DNA of 64,000 bases from CAUZIB01 sp963663925. GTDB lineage: Bacteria > Acidobacteriota > Vicinamibacteria > Vicinamibacterales > UBA8438. Made by a program: the position numbers and the translations under genes. This document shows, piece after piece, positions 35,864-44,943 of this stretch (positions are counted from its first letter, which is position 1; the number at the start of each line of letters is the position of its first letter). The stretch spans positions 310,001 through 374,000 of the forward strand of contig OZ250139.1 in NCBI GenBank assembly GCA_965237405.1, given 5' to 3'. Below the pieces are notes generated by a model. That model saw only the letters and a program-made list of their open reading frames with translations. It was not told the DNA's origin and searched no databases.

Positions 35864-37247
35864 GGCCGAGCTCGGTCGTCGTCGCGCGCGCGACGGCACC
35901 GACCGCGACGTCCTGGCCTGGGTCGAGGCCACCTTCGGGGTCCGCATTCCCGCCGTGGCGTGCTGTGACGGGCACGTGGCGCCGGCGAAGGCCTTCTGTG
36001 ATGCCTTGCGCGCCCGCAACTCGGTCGTGTTGTGGATTGCGTCACGTGGCTTCGGGGGCAAGACGTTCCTGCTCGCGCTGCTCGCGGCCGCCAACGCCAT
36101 CCTGTTTGAAACTGACGTCATCATCTTGGGTGGCTCTGGGCAACAGTCCCTCCGGGTGGTCGAACAGCTGCACCGCCTGTGGGCCGCCGGGCAGGTCCCC
36201 CCGGCGTGGTTGGCCAGCGAACCCAGCCTCACCAAGACCACCTTGGCCTGGGGTAACATGATTCAGGCCCTGACGGCCTCACAGACCGCCGTGCGCGGGG
36301 CCCACCCCACGCGCCTGTTGCTCGACGAGATCGACGAGATGGAGTTCCCGATTCTGGAAGCCGCCCAGGGCCAGCCCATGGACCGCGACGGCGTGCGGGC
36401 ACAGACCGTGATGAGCTCCACCCATCAGCATCCCGATGGCACGGTCACGGCCATGCGGCGTCGGGCGGCCGAGAAGGGCTGGCCCGTCTACGAGTGGTGC
36501 TATCGGGAAACGCTCGCACCCCACGGGTGGCTGACCGAGGACCAGGTCGTGCGGAAGCAGGCTGAGCTGTCTCGCACGATGTGGGCCGTCGAGTACGAAC
36601 TCCAGGAACCCAGTGCCGAAGGACGCGCCATCGACCCGGCCGCCGTGGAGCGGATGTTCGACGCCACGCTCGGCGCACACATCCCCGCGGGCGATCTCGC
36701 ACACACCTGGCGCGGCCAGCCGGGTCCCCCCGCCGAGCGGGCCTGGCCTGATCCGGCCGGGGCGTGGTACTGCATCGGCGTCGACTGGGCCCAGCAGTGC
36801 CACTACACCGTCGCCGTCGTCGTGCGCTGCGATACCACGCCGCTCCAGGTCGTCGCCGGGTACCGCATCCAACGGCGACCGTGGCCGGAAATGACCGAGC
36901 GAGTCGGCGCGCTGCTGGATGAGTTTCCGGGACCCGCGGTGCACGATGCCACCGGTGCCGGGTCGGCCATCGGGGAGTTCCCGGCGCTCGCCCCCCACGA
37001 CCAGCTCCAGGGGGTCACGCTGGTCGGGCGTGTCCGGACCGACCTCTTCCGCAACTACATTGGGGCCATCGAACGGCACGAGATCGTCGGTCCTCGGATC
37101 GACGCGTTCTATACCGAGCACCTGTACTGCGGGGAAGACGATCTGTTCGGGAGCGGGCATCCGCCCGATACGGTCGTCGCCATGGCGTTGGCCTATCACG
37201 CCTTCAAGACGGGCCGGCAGCCCGGTGACTACGGCGTCACCCTCTGA
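35808..37247 (+). CDS. Terminase large subunit-like ATPase/nuclease
   Basis: 479 aa from ATG 35808 (MPNSPDLLTRALQNPTLL). Walker A-like SRGFGGKTFLLALLA, Walker B RLLLDEIDEME, then a nuclease domain starting WYCIGVDWAQQ with the RNase H-fold Asp and later acidic residues (DATGAGSAIGEF; AFYTEHLY). Fits phage TerL/terminase-like families. No portal, capsid or tail gene is present in the element, so the substrate is unclear. Its C-terminal domain is duplicated at 33139-33936. Confidence 0.75.
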   Translation: MPNSPDLLTRALQNPTLLEAELGRRRARDGTDRDVLAWVEATFGVRIPAVACCDGHVAPAKAFCDALRARNSVVLWIASRGFGGKTFLLALLAAANAILFETDVIILGGSGQQSLRVVEQLHRLWAAGQVPPAWLASEPSLTKTTLAWGNMIQALTASQTAVRGAHPTRLLLDEIDEMEFPILEAAQGQPMDRDGVRAQTVMSSTHQHPDGTVTAMRRRAAEKGWPVYEWCYRETLAPHGWLTEDQVVRKQAELSRTMWAVEYELQEPSAEGRAIDPAAVERMFDATLGAHIPAGDLAHTWRGQPGPPAERAWPDPAGAWYCIGVDWAQQCHYTVAVVVRCDTTPLQVVAGYRIQRRPWPEMTERVGALLDEFPGPAVHDATGAGSAIGEFPALAPHDQLQGVTLVGRVRTDLFRNYIGAIERHEIVGPRIDAFYTEHLYCGEDDLFGSGHPPDTVVAMALAYHAFKTGRQPGDYGVTL

Positions 37248-37655
37248 CGGATGGAGGCCCGGAGGCCGAGGAGACCTTCTCGATGAGCCCCCGCGGCCGG
37301 CCTGCGTCGATGCCCCCCTCGCTCAGCGCCTCGGGCCCCATCAGCGTGACGCCGCGATCATCACACCCCCTCGACTCGTCGCGCAGCGCGCGAGCGCGGT
37401 CCGCGAGCGGGCAGATGTGCACGCGAGAACCTCTCCCGTCCGGGTGCCTGCGCCAGCTATCGTCGAACGGTGCTCGACGAATCGGTGCCGACACGTGCCC
37501 AGCGGGTCGACCTGTGGGCGACGCCTGCGCACGTACGCCACGGGTTCCATCGCCGTCCCGTCGCCGCCGCACATTCCCCTTGCCTGTCGCGCCCACCAGA
37601 GCGAATGTGGACCGACGGCCGCCGCCTGTGGCGCCGGAAAGGAGGACCCGCGTCC
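37248..37655. other. Non-coding stretch before the integrase
   Basis: About 408 bases; ORFs on both strands are continuations or antisense of neighbours. The last 20 bases hold the purine-rich site GGAAAGGAGG used by the integrase start. Confidence 0.4.
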
Positions 37656-38684
37656 ATGGACCCACACGACACGACTCGGCCAACCCGCCCCGACGTCCCC
37701 CGCGCGACGGCACCGCCCACGCGTACATTCGGCCCTCAAGGGCCGACCTTGGGGGACCTCATCGACGCCTACCTCCAGGACTACCTGGTCCGGCAGTTCC
37801 GGTCTCACAGCACCGCCCGCGGCCGGACCGCCCATCTCACCGCGTTCTTCGGCCGCGACGCGCGGGCCGCCGCCCTGACCACCTACCAGATCCGCCAGTA
37901 TCAACTCGCCCGGCGTGCCGCCGGGGCCGCCACCGGCACGATCAACCGGGAGACCTCGGCGCTCCACCGCATGGGCACGCTCGCCGTCCACTGGGGCTGG
38001 CTCGACACCGTGCCCGGCTTCCCCGACCGGCTGCGCGAGAATCCCCCCCGCCAGGGCTTCTTCGAGCACCCCGAATACCTCGCCGTCCGCGCCCACCTGC
38101 CCGCCCCGTGGCAGGACATCCTCGACCTCGCCTACTACTCCGGCTGGCGCAAGCAGGAGATCCTCGGCCTCACCTGGGAGGAGATTGATATGGCCGGTGG
38201 CGTCATCCGGCTCTCGCCGGCGCGCTCGAAGACGCTGGTCGGGCGGATTCTCCCGATCTCGCCCCCCATTGCCGAGGCCCTGGCGCGACGGCGGGCACGC
38301 CGCGACCCCACCAGCCCGCTCGTCTTCCACCGCGACGGCATCCCCGTCCGCCGATGGCGCACGGCGTGGCGCACCGCCTGCCAGGCGGCCGGGGTACCGA
38401 CCCGCTTCCTCCACGATTGCCGGCGCACCGCCGCCCGCAACCTGATCCGCGCGAACGTCCCCGAGCGCGTCGCCATGCTCCTGACCGGGCACAAGAGCCG
38501 CGCCATCTTCGACCGCTACAACATTATTCATGAGCAGGAACTGCTCGACGCCGGGGACCAACTCGTCGAGTATCTCGCGCAGCAGGCGCAGGCGGTACCA
38601 GCCCGTCGGCGGCCCCACACGGCCGGCCCCGCCGCCCCGCGCACCGCGCCGGCCCTCCGCCTCGTGCGACGCACCACCGCGTAA
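37656..38684 (+). CDS. int: Tyrosine recombinase / phage-type integrase
   Basis: 342 aa from ATG 37656 (MDPHDTTRPTRP), preceded by AAAGGAGG. SAM-like N-terminal core-binding domain (LGDLIDAYLQDYL), then the catalytic domain: first Arg in YYSGWRKQEILGL, HxxR in FLHDCRRTAARN, the GHK segment (LLTGHKSRAIF) and Tyr in DRYNIIHE. It lies at the right end of the element that starts at the tRNA-Arg half at 31062. It probably recombines at the tRNA-Arg anticodon loop. The right attachment site is not visible and may have been lost to the IS30 insertion. Confidence 0.88.
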   Translation: MDPHDTTRPTRPDVPRATAPPTRTFGPQGPTLGDLIDAYLQDYLVRQFRSHSTARGRTAHLTAFFGRDARAAALTTYQIRQYQLARRAAGAATGTINRETSALHRMGTLAVHWGWLDTVPGFPDRLRENPPRQGFFEHPEYLAVRAHLPAPWQDILDLAYYSGWRKQEILGLTWEEIDMAGGVIRLSPARSKTLVGRILPISPPIAEALARRRARRDPTSPLVFHRDGIPVRRWRTAWRTACQAAGVPTRFLHDCRRTAARNLIRANVPERVAMLLTGHKSRAIFDRYNIIHEQELLDAGDQLVEYLAQQAQAVPARRRPHTAGPAAPRTAPALRLVRRTTA

Positions 38685-38867
38685 GGGCGCGCGGCACGCC
38701 CGCGAGCCGGGCGGCGGGGGCCGGACACCGCCTGTCTGTGCGCCGCAGGTCGCGTACAGGCCACCGCACGGGCTGGCCAGCGATCGCGGCACACGCGGCG
38801 ACGGGGCGGGCCGACGCGGCCGAACGCGGCCACGCGCCGGACCAGACCGAGCCTCGGCGCTCTCATG

Positions 38868-40080
38868 TGGTCATCGCAACATTTGAACCGCTACGTGGTA
38901 AGGAAACAGTGGAGGTGTTGGGATGGCAGAAACGCGTACTCGCGGTGTGCGGCTGACGCGAGAAGAACGACTGACTGTACGTCGGCTCATCAGTGACGGT
39001 CGCAGTTTTGAAGAAGCGGCGGCGGCCGTCAGGTGTTCGACGAAGACGATGCAGAGGCTGCTGAACACGGTGGGCGGGATGCCACCACGGAAGCCGACGC
39101 GTTCGAAGCGGCACCTGTCATTGGCTGAGCGCGAGGAAGTCTCGAGAGGATTGGGAAGCGGCGCATCGTATCGGGCGATCGCACGACGCCTTGGACGGGC
39201 ACCGTCCACCATCTGTCGCGAGGTCAACGGCAATAGCGGCCCCTGCCGGTATCGGGCGTGTCGCGCGGACGAGGCGGCCTACAAGAGAGCGCGACGACCG
39301 AAAGCCACGAAATTCCGCCAATGTCCTCGGCTCCGCACCCAGGTGGAATCGATGTTGAACGCGCAGTGGTCTCCTCAACAAATCAGTGCGAGACTGACCG
39401 TTGACTACCCGGACGATCCCGAGATGCGCGTGTCCCACGAAACCATCTATCGCTCGCTGTTCGTCCAGGCCAGGGGGGCGTTGCGCAAAGAGCTCACCGC
39501 GTGTCTGCGTTCTGGGCGTACCCGTCGTCGCCCGCATGGGCGCAAAGATCCAGGGGGCTACATCAAAGATATGGTTCTCATCGCGGATCGACCGGCTGAG
39601 ATTGAAGACCGTGCGGTGCCTGGTCATTGGGAAGGCGATCTGATGCTGGGTGCCCGGGGCCAGTCGGCGATCGCAACGTTGGTCGAGCGTCAGACTCGCT
39701 ACGTGATGTTACTGGCCGTCGGCCGCAATAAGACCAGTCACCATGTGTGCGCGCTCATCGCGAAGAAGATCAGAACGCTGCCGCAGCATCTCGCGGTGTC
39801 CCTCACGTGGGACCGCGGCAAGGAAATGGCTCGGCACCGCCAATTCAGCATTGCGACTGGCGTCCACGTCTACTTCTGTGATCCGTCAAGCCCGTGGCAA
39901 CGCGGCAGTAACGAAAATACGAACGGTCTGCTGCGTCAGTACTTCCCACGAGGAAGCGACTTGTCAGTCCATAGCCAGCGGCACCTGAACCGGGTCGCAC
40001 ACGTGCTCAACGACCGGCCTCGACAAACTCTCGGCTGGATGAAACCATCTGAAAATTTAGCTAAGTTGTTGCGTTGACCA
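38868..40080 (+). mobile_element. IS30-family element
   Basis: Imperfect inverted ends TGGTCATCGCAACA (38868) and the inverse of TGGTCAACGCAACA (ending 40080). Single transposase. Inserted into an old TAAGG-like IS relic whose N-terminal part follows at 40090. Confidence 0.75.
38923..40077 (+). CDS. IS30-family transposase
   Basis: 384 aa. N-terminal HTH (SLAEREEVSRGLGSGASYRA, RAPSTICREV) and the IS30 DDE core: Asp in GHWEGDLMLGARGQSAI, Asp in LTWDRGKEMARH, Glu in GSNENTNGLLRQYFP, ending LNDRPRQTLGWMKPSE. Full length and typical. Confidence 0.92.
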   Translation: MAETRTRGVRLTREERLTVRRLISDGRSFEEAAAAVRCSTKTMQRLLNTVGGMPPRKPTRSKRHLSLAEREEVSRGLGSGASYRAIARRLGRAPSTICREVNGNSGPCRYRACRADEAAYKRARRPKATKFRQCPRLRTQVESMLNAQWSPQQISARLTVDYPDDPEMRVSHETIYRSLFVQARGALRKELTACLRSGRTRRRPHGRKDPGGYIKDMVLIADRPAEIEDRAVPGHWEGDLMLGARGQSAIATLVERQTRYVMLLAVGRNKTSHHVCALIAKKIRTLPQHLAVSLTWDRGKEMARHRQFSIATGVHVYFCDPSSPWQRGSNENTNGLLRQYFPRGSDLSVHSQRHLNRVAHVLNDRPRQTLGWMKPSENLAKLLR

Positions 40081-40089
40081 TGTGAGATC

Positions 40090-40205
40090 GCCCTCCAAGC
40101 CCAGAGGCCCGGATGCTCTTCTCGGCGATACGCAATCTGATCGTCTTGGGGGTGGTTCACCCAACCAGCGACGGTGAAATACGAGCAAGTGCAGCGCAGC
40201 AGGCA
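40090..40205 (-). pseudogene. Divergent TAAGG-type IS relic (transposase N-terminus)
   Basis: Minus-strand MPAALHLLVFHRRW and, in another frame, GWVNHPQDDQIAYRREEH correspond to MPPALQFLV and GWVNRHQDDLIAYLREEN of the intact transposase, but with indels and many substitutions. Older copy than the others. Confidence 0.5.
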
Positions 40206-40506
40206 TGTCCTGAGGCGACGTTAAGCACCCTCGGCCAATAACCGACCCGGCCTCGGCGATTCGCTCAACTCGCCTCGGCCGCTTTGTTGCACCATACGGG
40301 ATCGCCCGTTTCCGCAGGCTGCACACGCATCATCCTCGATTGTCGATCCCGACAGGATGGTCCGCAGTGACGGACGATGTGGTAAGGTTCCGCCGGCCGG
40401 GCTCGGTGATGGCGGCTGCCATGGTCGTCGACAAGTAGCTCAGCGTTGCTTCCGCGTCTGGACGCGCTGAGTCTCTGCCCCGATCGGCGGCTCGCTGGGA
40501 GACTCG
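40206..40506. other. Non-coding stretch, nothing recognised
   Basis: About 300 bases between the IS relic and the orphan gene. No supported ORF. It includes the left end of the old IS and unassigned sequence. Confidence 0.35.
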
Positions 40507-41046
40507 ATGAAGCTTGCTCTCCATTTCGACGCCATGCACGCGCAACTCGGCAATCCCTACCACTTGCCTGCCCAGCGGCTGGTTTTCGCGGCGCTATTGG
40601 CCCAGCGCGACAGTTACATCGATTCAAAGATCTTCACCGGTGATCTGCTGTTCACGCACGTCCCCGGCCTGAAAGCTGCCGATGCCGTCGGACTCTGGTT
40701 CTTTCCGCAGAATCCGGTATGGACGAGCCCCAACGGAGTGGACTGGAATCTGCCCCCGCACATGGCCATCTACGCAGTTTGCTTCGAGAGTGTTGACCGG
40801 GAGACGGCCGAGCGCCTGCACGAGGGTCTCGTTGGCTCGGCCGCGTACCTTGGGGCGGTGGAAGTCGGCGATTCGCCCACCCATAAGCAACTGTGGTCGA
40901 AGCTTCCCGCGCGGTGTCGTATCGTCCACCAAGCGGCGCAGGTGTTCTGGGACGGGGGCCCCAAGGCCGACAGGGACGAGGCACTCTTCGAGCAGTTGCA
41001 GAGCCTTGGATTCGATCCGGTCAGTTGGGAGACTTGGTGGACCTGA
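40507..41046 (+). CDS. Hypothetical protein
   Basis: 179 aa, MKLALHFDAMHAQLG..., ending FDPVSWETWWT. Soluble; a hydrophobic, aromatic middle (LWFFPQNPVWTSPNG) and no motif that I can name. It has GGGAGACTCG ahead of the ATG. It stands alone between IS elements, so it may be an orphaned chromosomal or defence-region gene. Confidence 0.5.
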   Translation: MKLALHFDAMHAQLGNPYHLPAQRLVFAALLAQRDSYIDSKIFTGDLLFTHVPGLKAADAVGLWFFPQNPVWTSPNGVDWNLPPHMAIYAVCFESVDRETAERLHEGLVGSAAYLGAVEVGDSPTHKQLWSKLPARCRIVHQAAQVFWDGGPKADRDEALFEQLQSLGFDPVSWETWWT

Positions 41047-41489
41047 CGGAACCGGGGAAACCGAAGATCGACCTCTCCGCTAACACGACACCGGACCGAA
41101 GCACCAACACCGCGATCAACACGATCCGGCCCTCGTGGTACATCTGGCCGGGTACGAACTCCGGGAACCCACAGCTCATCAAGACCCAGAGCCCGGCGCA
41201 ATGGTGGAAGAGAGCAGCCGGGCACCAGCTAAGGGAACCAAACTCGAACCACGTGATTTTCTAAGTTAATGATGATAAAGCACTTCTGGCAATAAGTCTT
41301 TGTCGGCCACCACGTTCCAGCCATGCGGTCGTCCCCTCCAGTCTCCTGGAGTCCCCCCGAGTCGACCCTGGTCTTGGCAACATTGTGGCAACGCTCCTCG
41401 CTAGGAGGACCTGCCTGTTCAGTGACGTCCCGATCGTAATCGAACCGATGGCCTCTGGCGATCGGCCTCTGGTTCCCCATGTCCTCGAC
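41047..41489. other. Non-coding stretch left of the IS at the CRISPR array
   Basis: About 440 bases without a supported gene. If the IS had simply inserted into the array or leader, repeat or leader sequence would be expected here; no copy of the CRISPR repeat is seen. Confidence 0.45.
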
Positions 41490-42837
41490 CTGTGGGTGGC
41501 GAATTCGTAGGAATCCGACATCGTTCGATCTTCGGGTCCCGTGAGCCGGGAGTCCCCCGCGAAGTTGTCGCGATGGCATGAGTAAGGCGTGCAGCTGACG
41601 CACTGCCCTGCTGTGTCGCGATAGACGTCGAACGCGGGCGCGTCGACCCGCTCGCCACCGTCTTCGCTGGTCAGATGTCACGCCGCGATCGGCGTCTGAT
41701 AGAGACCACGGCAATGCGCGTCCCATCGGTAGCGGTCGAGCCGTGCGACATCCTTTCGTATCGGGACGGGCGTCCGCCCGTCCAACGACGCATGGGCCCG
41801 ATGCGCATTGTAGAAGTCCTGGAAGGCCACCAGTTTGTCTTCCAGGTCCGACGCAGACCAGAACAGCAGTTGATCCACGCATTCTCGTCGCAGCGTGCCG
41901 ATCAACCGTTCGACAAACGGATGCGACAGCGGCACATACGGCACACTCTTCACCTCGGTCACCTGCAGCACCCGCAGGTTGGCGCACCATTGGTGAAACC
42001 GATACAGCGGGTCGTTGTCGGAGCTGAGGCGCGTCGGACGCGAGAGCCCTCGAATCGCATGGTTGAACATGCGGCACAGGGCGCGGCCATCCACGGTTCC
42101 AGCATGGATGCCAAAGCCGACGATCCGCCGCGTGTATTGGTCCATCACCACCAGCACCCAATGGCTTCGCAGGGTCGCCGACTCGCACCGGAACAGGTCG
42201 ATGCTCCACAGGCTATCTTTCGCATGCCCCAGGAATGTCAGCCAGGACGGACCACCCGAGCGGGGTGCCGGGCGATAGTGCGTGGCGAGCACTCGGCGCA
42301 CCACGTCCTTGTCGATGTTGACCGCAAAGGCGAGCGCGATCTGTTGTGCGATCCGCGGACAGCCCCACCTGGGGTTGCGCCGCTTCATGTCGACGATGGC
42401 GTCGACCAGTGCTTTGGACGGTCCTTGGGGGCCGGTGCGACGGCGCGTGGGTGAAAACAGCCAGCGGTACTTGCGGGTGCGCAGAGCCCGATGGAACTCC
42501 AGGATCGTCGACGGTCTCAGCACGATCGCTGAGCGAATCACCCGGGCCGGGCGCATGAACAGTGCACACACGCCGGCGAGGATCCGATCCGACGCGCAGA
42601 GATTCGGCGCCCGGTGCCGCGAGCGATTCAGAATGAGCAGTGGCTGCTTGACCAAGACCGATTCAGCCACGACAGACCGCAGGCCGCCGGGGCCCATCAG
42701 CCGGGCCAGGGTGGCGATCAGGTGCACCAGCAGGATGATCGGGTCGCGCATCGGAACATCCTAGTGACCACTCCCAGGATCACCAAACTTGATAATCTCA
42801 ACGGATTGCGGGCTGAGTAGTAATTCGCCACCCACAG
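41490..42837 (-). mobile_element. CTGTGGG-type IS, complete (1348 bp), inserted in the CRISPR array
   Basis: Both CTGTGGGTGGCGAATT ends present. The right end abuts the last 10 bases of a CRISPR repeat (GATTGGAAAC at 42838). The left flank (TCCTCGAC) is not repeat sequence and no target duplication is seen, so a deletion of the outer part of the array or leader probably took place. Confidence 0.88.
41678..42751 (-). CDS. DDE integrase-core transposase (CTGTGGG-type IS)
   Basis: 357 aa. Same enzyme as at 4551-5633 without the 3-residue duplication near the end; catalytic positions in WSIDLFRCES, LSSDNDPLY and HPFVERLIGTLRREC. Note SSDND here versus SSDHD in the other copy. Probably functional. 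Confidence 0.87.
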   Translation of the reverse strand: MRDPIILLVHLIATLARLMGPGGLRSVVAESVLVKQPLLILNRSRHRAPNLCASDRILAGVCALFMRPARVIRSAIVLRPSTILEFHRALRTRKYRWLFSPTRRRTGPQGPSKALVDAIVDMKRRNPRWGCPRIAQQIALAFAVNIDKDVVRRVLATHYRPAPRSGGPSWLTFLGHAKDSLWSIDLFRCESATLRSHWVLVVMDQYTRRIVGFGIHAGTVDGRALCRMFNHAIRGLSRPTRLSSDNDPLYRFHQWCANLRVLQVTEVKSVPYVPLSHPFVERLIGTLRRECVDQLLFWSASDLEDKLVAFQDFYNAHRAHASLDGRTPVPIRKDVARLDRYRWDAHCRGLYQTPIAA

Positions 42838-44153
42838 GATTGGAAACACGATGAAACACTCGCCGGTCACCATGACGGACCGCGCCTCATTACCCCTCAT
42901 GGGGATTGGAAACTCGTCGCGGAGCGTGCGGCCGAACAGCGTGTACTGCGTCTCATTACCCCTCATGGGGATTGGAAACCTGACAGATCCTGGGGTGTGG
43001 CCCCAAGGCAGACCGCCTCATTACCCCTCATGGGGATTGGAAACCCGGCGACCGCCGCGCCAGACTGTGCCCCGTCGATGTCCTCATTACCCCTCATGGG
43101 GATTGGAAACACGAGCGCGGGAAGTTCTACGTGTCCGGCACCGGCATCTCATTACCCCTCATGGGGATTGGAAACACACGCTGGCTATTGATTCAACGGC
43201 GACGGATGCGCTCCTCATTACCCCTCATGGGGATTGGAAACACGATGATCGCGCGAACATGCCCGTCGGTCGCCACGAACTCATTACCCCTCATGGGGAT
43301 TGGAAACCGGCGGAGACGACCGCGTGGTTAGCGAAGCAAGCTGCTCTCATTACCCCTCATGGGGATTGGAAACTGCCTTGATCTTCATAGAGTTCCTATC
43401 CTTTTCTCATCTCATTACCCCTCATGGGGATTGGAAACGTGATCAGATAATACTGACCCGGCGCCGCGTCGAAGGCCTCATTACCCCTCATGGGGATTGG
43501 AAACTTCAGGCGGGCATTCCGACATAGGCCTCGTTTTGTAGCTCATTACCCCTCATGGGGATTGGAAACGTCGTGAGGCCCGTCCGACCGAGGCCGACAG
43601 GTCAGGCTCATTACCCCTCATGGGGATTGGAAACTAGGCCGTGTTGTGTCTTTCACACCAGGGACAGGCATCTCATTACCCCTCATGGGGATTGGAAACT
43701 CGTCGAAACGTATTGCGTGAAGTGCCGTTCAACAGCCTCATTACCCCTCATGGGGATTGGAAACCTGACCCTCGACTGACCGCCTCGACAGTGACAGAAC
43801 CTCATTACCCCTCATGGGGATTGGAAACTAGCGATCGGCTCCTGCGCTTCGACCTCAGACCCGTTCTCATTACCCCTCATGGGGATTGGAAACCCTTATT
43901 GAGGTCCGGATCATCTTGCGTCATGTGCCACTCATTACCCCTCATGGGGATTGGAAACTCCCGGCATTGAACGAGCCAGCCACGGCATAGCAAACTCATT
44001 ACCCCTCATGGGGATTGGAAACCTGGTCAGATCAAGCCGAGTCCACAGCAGGACGCCACGCTCATTACCCCTCATGGGGATTGGAAACCCGCCACGTGAT
44101 CTCCGCGATACTCCATGTTCGACGTCTCATTACCCCTCATGGGGATTGGAAAC
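42838..44153 (+). CRISPR. CRISPR array, 20 complete repeats plus one 10-bp partial, 20 spacers
   Basis: 28-bp repeat starting CTCATTACCCC, with a CCCC-TCAT-GGGG hairpin, and ending GGGGATTGGAAAC; all 20 full copies look identical (first 42886-42913, last 44126-44153). Spacers are 36-38 nt, all different. A partial repeat (GATTGGAAAC) at 42838-42847 marks the point where the IS cut the array. The ATTGGAAAC end suggests crRNA transcription on the plus strand (usual 3' end ATTGAAAC-type), placing the leader on the left, where it is missing. Adjacent to type I-D cas genes. Confidence 0.97.
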
Positions 44154-44300
44154 CCTTGCTGATTCTAAGTTTACGCCGCGTCGCGTGTCGCCGGCCGGCA
44201 AAAACGCGGCGCAGACATAGCTGATTCTGCGCCTGACATTTGGCGCCGAGATGGTTTTCTGGCCGGGCGCAAACACGAGCCTCGACCATGCAGGAGACGG

Positions 44301-44573
44301 TCATCCGCCACGTGTGCGAGATGGGGGCGACGGTCGCCCGTGTCGCCGACGGCGAGCAGCCGGCAGCCCCCGCCCCGGCGCCAGACTCGGCTGGCCCATG
44401 ACGGCCGCGTAGAACGGCGCGCACGGCGCCTCGACGAACCTGCCACACGCCGCGTCGTCCAGCATGCGATTCACCCGGGCATAGCACGGATGGGACGCGC
44501 GGCGGGGCAGATCGCTGGTGAGCACCCACATCGCGACGTGCCGAGCGCGACGATGACATTTCCGCATAGCCAT
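44301..44573 (-). pseudogene. IS transposase N-terminal relic (IS1182-like)
   Basis: Minus-strand YARVNRMLDDAACGRFVEAP, CAPFYAAVMGQPSLAPG matches the N-terminus of DUF772-type transposases; the frame is lost right after. It occupies part of the ~490-bp gap between the array and cas2. The rest of that gap (44154-44640) shows no clear leader. Confidence 0.45.
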
Positions 44574-44640
44574 ACGCCGACATGTCGTACGGCAGATCGA
44601 TTGTGTCGATCCCGCGAATGTAGACTTTCACCACCGGCTG

Positions 44641-44940
44641 CTAGACGAGAGCCCAATCCTTGCCGTGCCAATTGTCCTCGTCCTGACGCATCTGCCCACC
44701 CAGGGCTTCCTTGCTAAGTCGGCATACCTGGACGTTATGGCGATTCTTGCACACGAGCTTCAGCACCCGGTCTTTGGGTCCGATCTTCTTCGAGATTCTT
44801 GCGACGAGCTTGACGATCTCCGACTCTGGCAGGTCGCCCATGAACACCGATGCCTGTTCATGTACGAGGAACTCCTTGAGGAGCTTTTTGTACAGATCCG
44901 TTCTCTTGGCCGGCACGTCATAACAGACCATCACGAACAT
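44641..44940 (-). CDS. cas2: CRISPR-associated endonuclease Cas2
   Basis: 99 aa. Starts MFVMVCYDVPAKRTDLYKKL with the conserved Asp after the first beta strand (YDV), then QASVFMGDLPESEI and the Cas2 ferredoxin-like fold. Three bases separate it from cas1 upstream. With Cas1 it forms the spacer-integration complex. Last gene of the cas operon, nearest the array. Confidence 0.93.
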   Translation of the reverse strand: MFVMVCYDVPAKRTDLYKKLLKEFLVHEQASVFMGDLPESEIVKLVARISKKIGPKDRVLKLVCKNRHNVQVCRLSKEALGGQMRQDEDNWHGKDWALV

Positions 44941-44943
44941 GGG

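Noticed and set aside
37341..38792. 483-aa minus-strand ORF opposite the integrase
   Set aside because: Antisense shadow; the plus-strand integrase has all catalytic residues.
41490..42837. Simple IS insertion with target duplication in the CRISPR array
   Set aside because: Left flank has no repeat sequence and flanking bases do not match, so a deletion or recombination must also have happened.
42848..44125. Spacers targeting sequences inside this window
   Set aside because: I noticed no convincing match by eye; a proper search on both strands would be needed.
42851..44224. Overlapping ORFs through the CRISPR array (repeated SLPLMGIGN / HYPSWGLET / LITPHGDWK peptides)
   Set aside because: They are the three translations of the CRISPR repeat with spacer-coded residues between; no ribosome site and no protein family.
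44137..44634. 165-aa minus-strand ORF between the array and cas2 as an extra cas gene
   Set aside because: Composition is shadow-like and another frame contains a transposase relic; no Cas-type motif.
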